Source: Lumnitzera littorea
Taxonomy: Eukaryota > Streptophyta > Magnoliopsida > Myrtales > Combretaceae
Assembly (NCBI GenBank): GCA_024138015.1
Contig: JAMXBB010000002.1
Location: 55,450,784-55,514,783 of the forward strand
Direction: 5' to 3'
Length of the DNA stretch: 64,000 nucleotides
This document shows, in pieces, positions 33,966-46,219 of the stretch (positions are counted from its first letter, which is position 1; the number at the start of each line of letters is the position of its first letter). The translations under genes were made by a program, and so were the position numbers. Under the pieces are notes generated by a model. That model did no database searches. It worked only from the letters and a program-made list of their open reading frames with translations, and was not told the origin of the DNA.

Positions 33966-34740
33966 CTAAAGGAGCTTCATCAATGGCCTCCCTATCTTAG
34001 AGAAGTCCTTAATGAATTGCCGATAAAATCTAACATGTCCCAAAAAACTCCTCACAGCCTTCATAGATGATGGAGGTGGCACCTTTGATATCACTTCTAT
34101 CTTCACCTTGTCTACCTCAATGCCTTTGTTTGATATATTATGTCTTAACACAATGCCTTGCTATACCATAAAATGGCACCTTTCCTAGATGAGAACTAAG
34201 TTTGTCTCTTCGCACCTCTATAGAACCCTTTTTAAATTTGCAAGGCATCCATGAAATGTATGCAAAAGAACCATAGGGGTAAGTAAAGGTCATTTTCTCT
34301 TAATCTTCCGGAGCTATTAGAATCTGAAAATAACCAAACATCCCATCTAGGAAACAGTAATATTCATAACTTGCTAATCTCTCCAACATTTGATCAATAA
34401 AAGGCAGTAGGAAGTGGCCTTTACTTATAGCATCATTGAGTTTCCTATAATCAATGCACACTCTCCAACCAGTCACAGTACGCATTAGTATCAACTCATT
34501 CTTCTCGTTTGCTACTATTGTCAAGCTACCCCTCTTTGGAACTACCTAAACTGGACTTACCCATGGACTATTTGATATTGGGTGTATGAGTCCAACATCC
34601 ATAAGCTTCACTACTTCTTTCTTAACGACTTCCTTTATGTTGGGATTCGGCATCCTTTGAGGTTACACTACCGATTTACATACAACCTCCATCAAAATTT
34701 TATGTATACAGAAGGAGGGACTAATTCCCTAGATGTTTGA
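33966..34740 (-). pseudogene. Athila reverse transcriptase remnant, catalytic YxDD segment deleted
   Basis: The minus strand carries the RT N-terminus (about 34560-34740), then 34300-34524 with TGWRVCIDYRKLNDAISKG and FIDQMLERLASYEYYCFLDG. It continues to FTYPYGSFAY at about 34262-34290. The next readable block is GCLANLKRVL at about 34225-34252. About 40 codons containing MPFGL and the YxDD catalytic motif are missing between them. The connection region resumes at 33966-34151 (RSFLGHVRFYRQFIKDFSK). Confidence 0.85.
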
Positions 34741-34998
34741 TATCTTTTATGCAGTTGCCCTTGTATGTTCTTTAAGAACTGATAAAAGTTTCTCTTTTTG
34801 GTAAGAATCTAGCCTTGATGATATGATAACTGGCAACTTAAAATCTTCTGATAGAAAAACATATTCTAAATAATAAGTGGGCAATTGTTTCATTTCTAAG
34901 TTAGGGGGCTACTTAACCGAAGGCTTTACACGAGTAATTAAACTCTTATCAATCTCTTAAATCTTGAAATTATTCACTTACATACTACATACCTCCAA
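34741..34998 (-). pseudogene. Athila protease-RT linker
   Basis: Minus-strand linker between the protease and RT domains. It is full of stops and I see no conserved motif in it. Confidence 0.5.
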
Positions 34999-35690
34999 CT
35001 AAGTGATTATCTCTTTCACTTCTTCCATTTCATCTACGTCATTCCCCTTCATTGAGCATGTCTCCAAAGGATCCTTACTTAAGATATCTTGCAAAAACTT
35101 ACAAATAGTAAAGTCAAACAAATCAATTACAAAGCATTCATCATCACTACTCATTGATTTTTGGAAGACATCAGGCATTTTGATTACGATTTCCTTGTTT
35201 CCAACCTGAAGGACCAGCTTTCCATCCTTGACATCAATCACAGCACCCACAATTGCCAAGAATGGTCTTCCCAATATGAGTAAGACCTCGATATCCTCAT
35301 CCATATCTAGCACTAAAAAATCTGCAAGGAAAATAAAGTCACACACTTTAACCAAAACATCTTCTACAACTCCTCTTAGGAACCACATGGATCTGTCTAC
35401 TAACTGAATGCTTATTCAAGTACTTTTGGGCTCCCCCAAATTCAATCTCTTGAATAAACTATAGGGCATCAAATTGATGTTGGCCCCAAGATTTGCCAAT
35501 GCCTTTTCTATTGGAAGATCTCCTATCAAATAAGGGATAATAAAGCTACTAAGATCCTTGAGTTTCCTGGGTAACTTGTTCATGAGAACTACAGAGCATT
35601 CTCCACCCAGTAGAATGGTAGAAAGTTTCTCCAATTTCCTCTTGTTGGAAAGAAGCTCCTTCAAAAATTTTGCATACTTAAACATTTAGC
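34999..35690 (-). pseudogene. Athila aspartic protease remnant
   Basis: Two open stretches carry the domain. One, 35416-35685, reads NKLPRKLKDLSSFIIPYLIG and KALANLGANINLMPYSLF. The active site, usually DLGAS, is NLGAN here, so the catalytic Asp is lost. The other, 34999-35388, reads VVEDVLVKVCDFIF and VLLILGRPFLA, the second half of the fold. A stop and a short shift near 35390-35415 part them. Confidence 0.85.
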
Positions 35691-37430
35691 TTAGAGCTTC
35701 TACTAAAGGAAGGTTGATGTTCAATTGCTTGAAGGGTTCCAAAAACTTCTTATAATTCCCATCATCCTTATCTTTCCTTAGTCTAGAAGGGTATGGCATT
35801 CTTTTGGCTCTATTGGTAAGACTTTCTCTTCTGGTGATCCATTATTTACTAGTTAATCCCCATTCGTAGCCTCAACTTCTCTTCTACTATCTTGGAGCCT
35901 CTTAAAAGTTTGTAACTCCTTATCACTTCTAAGAGTCATAGCCTTAACATACTCCTTAAGGTTTGTCTCCACATTGCTTGATAGTGATCCAAGAGCTCTT
36001 TCGGATAACATCTTTGAAATCTGCCCCAGCTAATTTTCTAGGTTATGTATTGAGGCTCCTTGATTTCTTAAGGCAGCTTCTGTGGCTTGGTGGTGGTTCT
36101 CAAAGGTCTTAATATACTAAGTCAATATCTCCTCAATGGAAGTCGAGTTACCTTGAGGAAGTGGCATTTGTCTCTAAAATCCAAGAGGTTACATATTAGA
36201 TCTCTAACCAGTGTTGTTGCCCCATCGGAAATTAGGATAATTTCTCCAACCCGAATTATTGGTGTTGCTGAAAGGGTCATTCCTAGGTCTGATTGGGTTC
36301 CCCATGTAGTCAACCTCTTCCGCATGAGCTATCTCTAAATCTGAAAGTGCCAAAGCCTTGTTCTGACCTATCATAAGGCTATTCAACTTCCTTGTCAACA
36401 TTTCCACCTTATGTGCTAAGGTAAAAGTGGCATCCAATTCATGTTTCCCTACTGACTTTCTTTCTCTTCCTCTTATAAATGACCATTAATAATGATTATT
36501 AGCCATGCCTTCAAACAATTGAATGCATTGCTCAAGTGACTTATGGTTTAGGCTTCCTCTAACGGCTGCATCAATGAGTTGCTTAGTGGTGTAGTTCAAT
36601 CTATTATAAAATATATAAACTTGATGCTAATCCAAAAGACCATGATGAGGACACTTTCTTAACAATTCTTTCCACCTCTCCCATGCTTCATATAAAGTCT
36701 TCGAATCCATTTGACTAAAAAAAGGAATATCTGCCCTTAGCTTAGCTATCCTTGAGGGTGAGAAGTATTTTCTCATAAACAATTCGGCCATTTCTTACCA
36801 AGTATTAATGGAATTTTGTGGCATAAAGTTGAGACACTGCTTTGCATTGGACCTTAGTGAAAACAGAAATAGCTTAAGTTTGATAATGTCCTTAGACACT
36901 CCACCTGTCTAAAATGTGTTACATATCTCTAAGAATTGTTGCAAATGGGTGTTGGGGTCTTTGTCATTAAACCCATCAAACTGAACATATTGCTAGATCA
37001 TTTGAATAATACTCGGCTTGATTTCAAATGTATTGGCTTGAACTTTAGGTCGAGCTATACTGGTACTAGCCCCATCCAAGTTAGGCCTACAATAATCTAA
37101 CATTATCCTAAGAGCTACAAGCGGATTTACTCCTAGCTCGTTTCTTATTTGTACTACATTTTGATTTCCATTAAGAAGTGGCTCCAAATTCAATGATGGA
37201 TCACCTTGGATACCAACTTTTGGAACTAATTTCCTACTGGTAGCTTGGCATTTTGATTTGGTTTATTCATTTTAGATCTCAATGGTTCTCGTCCTCTTAC
37301 TTCCTTACTAGCTGATAGTTGCTTCTCAAAATACTCTTGAACGTTCTTTAAGTTACTTCTAAGTGTTCTCTTAGGTTTAGGATCGAAATCAGCTAAATTA
37401 GTTATACTACTTCGGGTCATAAAATGCAAT
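35691..37430 (-). pseudogene. Athila gag remnant
   Basis: The minus strand starts at about 37429 (MHFMTRSSITNLADFDPKPK). It continues with LGVNPLVALRIMLDYCRPNL and ARPKVQANTFEIKPSIIQMI (36993-37193), the Athila gag signature. The capsid core at about 36440-36990 has readable LFLFSLRSNAKQCLNF and FFSQMDSKTLYEAWERWKEL. 36204-36437 reads DATFTLAHKVEMLTRKLN and GNPIRPRNDPFSNTNN. The CX2C-type knuckle expected between these last two is absent. Confidence 0.85.
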
Positions 37431-37548
37431 TCAACAAATAATCAAATATGAACACAAGTATTTCAACTAAACTACTAACAATTATAAAAAGAAAAAACAA
37501 AGGCTAGAAGAATATGAATCCTAATGTTCTTAATGATGATGCCAATTT

Positions 37549-37565
37549 TCCCCTGCAATGGTACG
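37549..37565 (-). other. Athila primer binding site
   Basis: The minus strand reads CGTACCATTGCAGGGGA, close to the Athila site TGGCGCCGTTGCCGGGGA (tRNA-Asp type as I recall), with several transitions. It lies 11 bases from the LTR. Confidence 0.65.
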
Positions 37566-37576
37566 AAAAACAAGAT

Positions 37577-38476
37577 TGCATCTAAATAAAGCTTCCAAGT
37601 TTTATAATTTATAAACCAATATTCTATCCTTAACTCAATTCCACAGGCAAGTGTACCTGTTATTTTATAGCATAAATGAGTATAGGGTCGTCTCCATTAG
37701 GAAAATGACTCAAACACTAGTACTTAATGATCTTCCTATTACCTAGCAATCAAATTTATCAAATGATCGATTACTAAGACTCTAATTGTTACTAATCTAC
37801 ACTAATCCATAACCAAGAGTGATTAATACAATGATTATAAGAACAATTACAAAAAATACACTTAACGTGCAGACTTGCTTCATCACTTAGCATGATACTA
37901 CTAAAATACTTTTTTATCCTAATGCTGGTTAAATGCAAGAAATTACAGTATACAGGCATTCTTCTCAGAACTACTTACTTTTAATCTTGATTATGTCTAT
38001 TAAAATCTCTTCCTAATCAATAGCCAACTAAGATTGCATTAAGGTCGTATTAATGTATCGATTCTCCTAAGGATGCAACAACTTTCCTAATAATATCTCT
38101 ATTATCAAGAGTAAGTTGTTCTAATAAACTAGATCTATTCAATAGAATTGTCTCTCGACATATTTTTTTGAAATCAATCCTAAGTCAAAGTCTGCACTAC
38201 ACCGTACTTATATTTATTAAATACAATTCATCGAAATTAACAAACGTCAAGAAATTACCTTTTCAAGCACTTGATTATACTAGTGATGTAGCAAGCCCTA
38301 ACGGATTACTCACATATGATAAAACAATGACATAAACTAACAGAAAACATAATTATGCAGAGATAAAGCATGGAATAGGTTAAAAGTAAAAACCCACTTT
38401 TATTCCATTGAAGAAGTTTGATGAATACATGAACAGCAAATTCCCATTGTCTATCTCAAGTGATTTCGGGAAAGTA
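37577..38476 (-). repeat. Athila partial LTR at the right end
   Basis: This matches 42432 to about 43319 of the solo LTR, the U5-side part next to the PBS. The end that should carry TGATAAGTGT is missing: sequence passes at about 38476 into B2 protease sequence. Confidence 0.8.
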
Positions 38477-38880
38477 AGGTGAGCTAATTATGGGTCTCAT
38501 TTACTTAGGATGAGGTTATAGGTTGCAACACAATCTTCTTTCCATCCTTAACAAAAGCATAGATGTTCTTATACCCATCGTGAGCAACACATCGGTCAAA
38601 CATCCAAGGTCATCCAAGTAGCAAATGTGAAGGTACCATAGGGATGACATCATAAACTACTTCATCCCTATGCATACTCCTAACACTGAACGGTACAGTC
38701 TCTTGTTCAATCACATGCAAAGCACTCTTATCATGAAGCCAATATAGCTTGTAAGGTTGGGGATGCTTTAAGGTCAGCAGAGCCAACCTCTACACAAAGG
38801 ATTGTGCAACTACATTAGGACAGCTTCCTTCATCTACTGTAATGGTGCACAATTATCCCTTGATGGTACATTTAATGTGG
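38477..38880 (-). pseudogene. Protease remnant of element B2
   Basis: The minus strand matches B1 9213-9480 and E 49487-49900. The active-site region lies at about 38800-38850 and the HWL...KGAL-like block at about 38700-38760. It is broken by stops. RT, which should follow on the minus strand, is replaced by the Athila insert. Confidence 0.7.
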
Positions 38881-40521
38881 AATAGATTTTCCCTCTAGTC
38901 TTCCTCAAAGCTCGATAGGGAGCTCAATACTCGTCTTAAAACTAGGGTCATCACTTCTCCTAAGTTAAGATCAACATAGGTCTCTTCCTCCTCTACGACT
39001 TTTGCATCTAGAACATCCTTTTCCTCTTCAAGCTCACTCTTATCAACGCTATCCACTACATCTCCTCGAAGCACTATGACTCGTCGATTCAAGTACTCAA
39101 TAGCCATGTGTCCAAAGCTTAAGCATTTAAAGCACTTTACCTTGCTAATCTTTCGTCTAGAGGTCTATCCATTCTCAAATGTTCTTGAGGTCGGCCTAGC
39201 CTTAGTTTAGCTTGATTGTCCTACTCCACTATGCTAACCTGCTTAACTTTCATCAAATCTATCATTCCTTTCCTTGGCTCGGTATGGCCTCTTCAGCTTG
39301 GCTTGAACAGGTCGACGTAGTATAGGGGCTCAGGAGAATGTTGTCCTAAGTCAACTCGGAACATTTATCCCTTACTTTTTGACCCTCTACGCTATCTTGA
39401 TTGCTTCTTCTAAGATATAAAATCTTTGCACTTCCACGATGTTGTGAATTTCATACTTGAGCCTAGAAATGAACCTTGATACTATATAGGCTTCTGATTC
39501 TTCCATGTCGGCTCAAATCATAAGCATATGGAACTCTTTGATATAGTCATCAAAAAACTAGTCTCCTTAGCAAAGCTCTAGCAGCTTTGTAAATGTATCT
39601 TTTAGGTACATCTCAGGCACAAACTTGTTTCTTAAAAACCTTTTCATCACATCCTAGGTTCTAACACCTCGTCTTACATCCCTTGTTCTAGCTGCATTTA
39701 GATTTTTCCACCATATTGTGGTATACCTAGTAAACTCCAATGTAACCAGTTGGACTTTAATAGCATCTTTATACCCATAACAGTCAAACACCTTCTCAAC
39801 CTTCTCTTCCCATTCTATGTATTCATCAGCATCTCCACTTCTACTAAAGGGTAGAATTTGAACCTTGACATTATCTAGTCCTCAAGGAGCTCAACGTCCT
39901 CATCCCTATGCTTGGTAATAGTCAGCTTCTTCTTCTTCTTCCTTAAACTCTTCAACATCTAACTCCTCATCATCTTCCTCAATCTCCTCTAACTTTAGTC
40001 TTCGTCTAATAGCTCCTTTAGCACGAGGGGGACGAACTAGGCAATGGGCTCAACCAGCTTGGCCATAACCTCTCTCTTGAATATTTTCAAGCAGATTTTA
40101 TGGCAACATACCCTGGGGTTGTTGCCTATTAACTCATATCGTTGTGACTAGACTCTCGACAAGGTTTGTAAGTTTGTTAAGTTTGTCATCAACAAACCAT
40201 AGGGTACTATTACCAGTATGACCATGACTAGGTTGAGCACCACTACTTTGGTCACTAATAACACCCTAAACACTCAAATTTGACATAGTACAATACTTTT
40301 TGCACAAATTGAGAATTCACTAACAACTTTTAATTCCCAATAGTCACTCAAAAAGAATAGGAATAACTTGCTCTATTTTCACAATGAAAAACAGAGTATT
40401 AATGAAACCACACTTATTATCATACAAATATACTGTAGTAGCTACGAAAGGGACACAACAACTACTAACAGTAAAGCAAACCAAAACTTCACTGCAACTT
40501 CATACACTTCCTCTCGAAACC
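38881..40521 (-). pseudogene. gag remnant of element B2
   Basis: The minus strand carries gag from about 40290 (start region reading toward VISDQSS) through the capsid core (39400-39760). The zinc knuckle is at about 39108-39155, reading CFKCLSFGHMAIEY with the last Cys changed to Tyr. An open stretch of 70 codons after the knuckle (38895-39107) is acidic and links to the protease. The leader 40300-40521 is AC-rich. Confidence 0.75.
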
Positions 40522-40535
40522 GTGCTCTAATACTA
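40522..40535 (-). other. Primer binding site of element B2
   Basis: The minus strand reads TAGTATTAGAGCAC, matching TGGTATCAGAGCAC with two C-to-T type changes. Confidence 0.8.
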
Positions 40536-40536
40536 G

Positions 40537-41383
40537 TGAAGCTGATGCGTCTCTAAGGTTAGACACATAAAGAGTCACCATAACAAGCAAGAATAAGGAA
40601 ATAAAATGGGGGTTTTAGCAAATCCGTGAGCTATCTAGCTAGATATAATGCACTAACAAGATCCTATATAGCCTACAATCAATCGGATGTGACACAGCAA
40701 TCCGAACTAAAGGGTCACTCACCACAACTCCTTGTTAAAGGGAATAGATAAGAGTTGAAGAGTAATGAAAACACTAAGGTTGCTCAAAGGATGCTTGAAT
40801 AATCTAATATTGATTAGTTAATTGTCTACGTATAAGAAAGTAGGGGTTTATATACCCATCTACTAGGTTACTTTATACGTATGAAAATACCGAAAGGGTA
40901 TTCTACAATTAGGTTACATGAAACTCACTAAAACGGGGTAAAAGAGACAAAATAATCATTAAAAAAAAAAAAAATCTTTTTGGAAAGAACATGCTAGAAG
41001 ATGCATGTCATGGGGAGTTAGGACTATGATACAAAATAGATAGAACAAGAAGTATTGGCAGTCAAGGGCCAGCCTAATTTGGACCAAGCCAGAGACCAAT
41101 TAGTTCTTCTAAAGAGAAGTCAACTTGATTTTAGGTTAGATGCCTGTGGTTTAATTGGAAGCTCACCTCGACTATTCTAGGTCCGTCTTCTAGGATAAAG
41201 CATCTTCATTTAATGGGGGCGAATCTGACATAAGTAAGGATCTGATAGTCAGGTCGACAAGAGACCACCTATGGATAAGAATCCCCATCTTGGCCATGGC
41301 CTAGAGCTAGTATCGTCTAAGTGAGTCCTTGGAGTCTTCTAGCTCATCTACAGATGATCGGTCCAAGGGGTTGATTCTTATCA
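40537..41383 (-). repeat. Element B2 5' LTR (family B)
   Basis: This 847-bp copy pairs with 15860-16670. Minus-strand start TGATAAGAATCAACC, end ...CATCAGCTTCA. TATA box GGTATATAAACCCC lies at about 40850-40864 on the minus strand. Confidence 0.8.
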
Positions 41384-42431
41384 TCTACCTTCTTACATCA
41401 GCACAACACCTATGCCTAGTTTGAATTTATTACACTCTACTTTAAACACCTTATCGAAGCTCAATAGAGTTGAGATAGGGGTTGTAGTTAGCCTCTCTTT
41501 CACCTCTTCAAAACTCCTCTTCTCTTTCTCTCCCCATCTAAACTCAATGCTCTTCTTCGACCGTTCAATAAGTAGGGCTACAATCGTACTGAAATTCTTT
41601 ATAAATCTGCTATAGAATAACGTTAAGCCATGGAAACTTCTCATACCTACAAAACAGGTCGACTCTAGCGATTCTATGACCGCCCTTATTTTCTCATCAT
41701 CGACTCAAATGCCATCACTACTCACAACAAATCTCAAGAAGATCACCTTAAGTCAGCAAAAGTCGTATTTCTTTAGATTGGCATAGAGTTGTTTAGCTTG
41801 AAGTTTTGCAAAGACTCTTCAGAGATGCTCCTAGTGAGTCTTTAGGTCAGGGTTGTATACTAGAATGTCATCAAAATAAACCACGACAAACTTTCCTATC
41901 AATTCTCGAAGTATATGATTCATTAGGTGCATAAATGTGCTCGGCACATTGGACAGTCTAAATGTCATTACAAGCCATTCATATAAACCATGTCATGTCT
42001 TGAATGTGGTTTCTATTCATCACTCTCGCAAATTCAAATCTGATGGTGTCTAGATTTAAAGTCAATCTTAGAGAACACTCTTGCTCTGCTTAATTCATCT
42101 AGCATGTCATCAAGCCTAGGTATGGGATACCTGTACTTGATGGTGATTCGATTGATTGTTCAACTATCTACACACATCCTCCAAGAACTATCTTTCTTTA
42201 GTACTAACAAGGTCGGAATGTTACAGGGGCTAAGGGACTCGCATACATACCCCTTCTTCATTAACTCATCTATTTGCTTCTACAGCTGGACAGCTTGTTT
42301 AGGATTTAACCTATAAGCAGCCTTATTTGGTAATGCGGCTCTTAGCTGAAAGTTAATTGCATGTTTGACGCCTCAAATGGGAGGCATATCTTTCGATAAC
42401 CCCTCAAGAAACAAGTTAGTAAACTCCTTGA
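41384..42431 (-). pseudogene. Element C reverse transcriptase and RNase H start
   Basis: The minus strand shows RT with the [21 protein letters not shown] block at about 42100-42170. The catalytic VVYFDDIL is at about 41860-41886, so the YFDD motif is kept. The connection is at 41393-41644 (MRSFHGLTLFYSRFIKNFST) leading into the RNase H start (VECNKFKLGIGVVLM; the first Asp of CDAS is Asn). B2 interrupts it at 41383 and the rest lies at 14587-15859. Stops occur throughout RT. Confidence 0.85.
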
Positions 42432-44033
42432 TTGCCTCTAATTAAAGCTTCCAAGCATTAAAATTTATAAACCTATAGTCTATCCTTAATTTGGTTCAAC
42501 AAGCAAGTGTACCTATCGTTTTATAGCACGAATAAGTATAAGTTCATCTCCATTAGGAAAAAAGATTCAAACACCAATACTAACTACTCTTCCTATTAAT
42601 TAACAACTCAATTTATCAAATGATGAAAAGATTAAAATTTCTAATTTACTAGTTACACTACATTAATCTACCACAACTGCTATAGATACTATTAATACTA
42701 CAATGATTAACATATAGACTTACTCCACCACTTAGTATGATACCACTAATATACTTTTTATCCTAATACTTATTATCTATGAGAAATTACTGGTATATAT
42801 GCATTCTTCTCAAAACTACTTACTTCTAGTCTTAATTGTGTCTATTACAATCTCTTTTGAATTAATAGCAAATTTGGATCACATTAATGTCATGTTCATT
42901 TATTGTTCTCCCAAAGAATGCAACAACTTTCCTAATAATATCTCTATTATCAAAAGTAAATTATTCCAACGAATCAGATCTATTCAATAGAATTGTTTCT
43001 CGACATATTTTAATGAAATATGACCTAAGATAATGCCGTGTACTACACTTTACTTAAATTGACTAAGTTCAATTCACCAGAACTAACAATTATCAGGAAT
43101 CACACACTTATTCATATGAAGTTGATGTAGCAAGTACTAAGTACCACTCATACATGATGAAATAACAAAAAGTATCAACAAAATGTAAGAATAAGAAAGA
43201 AATTAACATAATACAAGTAAGAAATATAACCTCGTTCTTAATTCTACTATAGAAATCTTTACAACAAACGAATGTTGAATTCCCAACGGCACTCGAGTAA
43301 TTTCGAGAAAAGTATGGTACAACATTATATTGAAGAGGGAATTACAATGTATACAAAGATGAATGACTCAGTGTAATGTTGGTTCAAGAATTGATATTCT
43401 TAATGATGTTTATTCTTAATTATCTTTATTCCAAAAGTCACAATATATTTATACTCCTCCCATCAAATGACTCAAATCTACCTCTTCAAGGCATCACCTG
43501 ACGTTTTCCACATACCGGTCCGTATGAAAAAGTTGAAAAGGAACAATTGTGTCCTTCCCATTACGCCCGTGACTCGAGGTGTAACCATCTCGAAAAATAA
43601 GATTCTTCACCAATCATGGCCGTAATAGTGGATGTGAACTCCTTGTCACTTCATTAGAACTCATCACACCTATAATTAAGGGTATGATCACCCTCCTATA
43701 ATGCAATCACGACCATGATTAATAGGGGAATCATTAGTGCTTCCTCAATCACGCCCGTAATAAAGGGTGTGATCATTGCTAGTTAATGCAATCATTTGTC
43801 ATCACACCCGTAATTAAATAATTCTTGTTTCCACTTCAAAGTTTTTCTTTTCCCTACAGCCATGATTTACTTGAAAGTCATTATTCTTGTATAAATTTCA
43901 TCCGCTTGCTTATGATTCATCTTAAATCAATACATTATAAAATTAAGCATCAAAACTTAAGAATTAAATCACAATTATGAACAATTATATGCCTAAACAT
44001 ACCTTAAAAGTGTAAAGTAATTTACACTTATCA
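42432..44033 (-). mobile_element. Athila solo LTR, minus strand, inserted in element C
   Basis: This complete 1602-bp LTR starts on the minus strand TGATAAGTGTAAATTACTTT and ends ...CTTTAATTAGAGGCA. Flanks TTGAT (42427-42431) and TTCAT (44034-44038) are a one-mismatch target duplication. A TATA-like GAGTATAAATATATTG lies at about 43440-43460 on the minus strand, and palindromic ATCACGnCCGTnAT words crowd 43600-43830. It is the reference against which the two half-LTRs of the Athila element were compared. Confidence 0.85.
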
Positions 44034-44650
44034 TTCATTTGGCAAGGTGTTTACCTTGGCAGGCTACTCCCTCTCTTCAGACCTCATCTCCAATAACCTT
44101 TAGACAAGTAAATAGGTTGGTCCTTCGATCTCCATTTCCCTTTTCAATTTGACTCCGTTCATTATCAAAGCCTTTTTCTTCAAGGTTCAGCTAAGTTGGG
44201 ACTACATGACCTTTACTTACTCAACAATCATAGGACTTAGTTTCATCCTCCTACCTTCATGCTCCATAGAACATGTATTCTACCTTCCATCATATATAAC
44301 TACTCAGTTAAACATCTATGGTTGCCCAAGAAAATACTAGGATGCACTCATGGGCGGCACATCATAAAGTACTTCATCTCGATAACTACCAATGCAGATG
44401 GGCATGGATACTGTTTGTTCACCTGTAGAGCTCCCTTATCACTGAGCCAATGAAGCTTATAAGGCTTTAAGTGAGGCTTAGTCAGCAATTTTAATTGTCG
44501 GACCATAAATGTAAAGGCTATATTAGTGCAACTCCTACTGTCAATGATCAATGCATACAAGGACTCATTCACCTCATATCCAATATGAAAGAGATTTTCC
44601 CTTTATTCATCTTCTAGCATAAGACTGACACTCATCATCCTTCTCAACAC
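44034..44650 (-). pseudogene. Element C protease remnant
   Basis: The minus strand has an open stretch at 44348-44572 with ALIIDSRSCTNIAF, the aspartic protease active site (Asp-Ser-Arg-Ser in place of D-S-G-S), then KPYKLHWLSDKGAL. Upstream of 44340 it passes into the protease-RT linker. It is broken by stops outside that stretch. Confidence 0.8.
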
Positions 44651-46203
44651 TAGAGTGGTCGGCATAAAGTTACCTTCCTTACTGTAGATAACTTCCTCCT
44701 TGAATAGCTTGGTCTATCTATCCTCCTTCAGCTCCTCTACTCTTTTGTCAATGTTCTCCACTTCGACAATTAGCATCTTACCTCGAATTACCATAGTTCT
44801 TCTATTCGAACACTAAGCGGCCATGTATCCAAAGCCTTGCCATTTGAAATACTTAATCTCACTCGTTTTCTTCCTTGAACTTTAGCCCTTCTCAAACTTC
44901 CTTGGGGGTTCCTTCTCTTCGGCTCAGGTAGTCTAAGCGGATCAGGTCTCAACAACCTTACTTAGTTGCATTCACATAGGTCTGCTCGAAATAGTTTGGC
45001 CACTACCTAATCGGTTAGCTAGTGGTCGGAACCTTCCTGTTTGGTGCCTTTCTATCTTCTAGGCAGCTCGCATGGCGTCATTAAGCATTCCAACATCCAG
45101 GGTTTCTAGGACATCCTCAATCTCATACTTTAATCCACTAATGAATCAAGATATGGTTTAGTCCTCTAGCTCTACAACTTCATATCGAATCATTAACATT
45201 TGGAATTCCTTAACATAAGTGTTTACACTTGACCCTCCTTATCTTAGCTCTTTTAGTCTTTTGAAGGCATCCTATAGATATTAGCCCAATACAAACCTTC
45301 TCTACATAACCCTCTTCATTTCATCCTAACTCCTAATCTCTCATTCTCCTTCCCTTCTTCGGGTGGCTTGAAAGTTTTTCCACCATAGGGTAACATAACT
45401 AGTAAACTCCAACACAGCAAGTCTAACCTTTACATTGTCAAGTATGACATAGCATTCAAACTACTCTTCAATCCCATCTACCCAATCTAGGCAATCCTTA
45501 GCATCACCACTCCTAGAAAAACTTGGAATATATATCCTCAACTCTTCAACTCTAAGGGCTCCTAGTACTCTTCAGCTCCATCTTCTCCTTCATCTTCCTC
45601 TTCTTCCTCAATTCCTTCAAGTGTTAGCCTTTTTCCTAGCATCACTACCAATTCCTTTAGCTTGGGGTGGTTAAGCTAGGGCATTAACTAAGCCAAAATG
45701 ACCATTACCTCACCCTTGTTACTCACGTCTTCTAGTAAAGCTATTCTTAGTTCACTACTTGTCTTCTTGGATAACAATCACCAAACTAGCTTCCAGGTCC
45801 ATAAGCTTATCTAAGTAGTCACCCACTAACTAAGGTGTAAAGCTTCCTTCTTGCCCTTAGCCATGTCGAGTACTACTTTCTTGTTTTCCCAAAGTTCCTT
45901 AAACACTTAAATTTGACATTGTTGGTTACTCCACGAAATTAATGTCCAATAATACCACTTGAAGTTCTTTTTGTAAATAACAACTGCAGGTCAACAACTA
46001 ATACTCCCAACACCAAGACAATTATACAACAAACAAATAGCCAACCACACTCTATTTTACGTATCAAAAAACATGGGACAACAAAGCATAGAACACTTTT
46101 CAATTACCAAACTCTAATGTTAACAATAGAACCATTATCACATGAGAGCAATAACAAACCACTCAAAGAGCACAGTAGCAGAATCTAACTTCAAACATAG
46201 CCA
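44651..46203 (-). pseudogene. Element C gag remnant and leader
   Basis: The minus strand carries the leader (about 45930-46203), the gag start near 45920 and the capsid core at about 45060-45520. The zinc knuckle at about 44811-44864 reads YFKWQGFGYMAA-stop-C, with both first Cys and the His lost. An acidic Glu-rich stretch from GAA/GAT codons sits near 45570-45620, as in family B. Confidence 0.75.
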
Positions 46204-46216
46204 GGCTCTAATACTA
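46204..46216 (-). other. Primer binding site of element C
   Basis: The minus strand reads TAGTATTAGAGCC against TGGTATCAGAGCC (initiator Met tRNA), with two C-to-T type changes. It lies three bases from the 5' LTR. Confidence 0.8.
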
Positions 46217-46219
46217 AGA

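Larger units (their letters stand above)
27243..38476 (-). mobile_element. Athila-lineage retrotransposon, minus strand, inserted in B2
   Basis: Minus-strand order: partial LTR 37577-38476, PBS 37549-37565, gag, protease, RT, RNase H, integrase, a leader with predicted promoter and intron, an extra Athila ORF, 3' region with two polypurine tracts, partial LTR 27243-27925. Domain words are typical of Athila. All frames are broken. Compared with the complete solo LTR at 42432-44033 (1602 bp), the left piece is only its right 683 bp and the right piece only its left 900 bp. The host B2 lacks about 1.65 kb at this site. Confidence 0.85.
15860..41383 (-). mobile_element. Element B2: Ty3/gypsy retrotransposon, minus strand, inserted in element C RNase H
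   Basis: Minus-strand order: 5' LTR 40537-41383, PBS complement 40522-40535, gag 38881-40521, protease 38477-38880, [Athila-type insert 27243-38476], integrase N-terminal part 27101-27242, [element A 17665-27100], integrase 16671-17664, 3' LTR 15860-16670. Joining the flanks (GGTC at 15859 to TCTACC at 41384) restores element C RNase H. Relative to element E, about 1.65 kb spanning RT and RNase H is absent exactly where the Athila insert sits. Confidence 0.8.

Noticed and set aside
46204..46216. tRNA gene suggested by PBS-like words
   Set aside because: The match is limited to the 3' acceptor complement used for priming. No cloverleaf is present here or at the other PBS sites.
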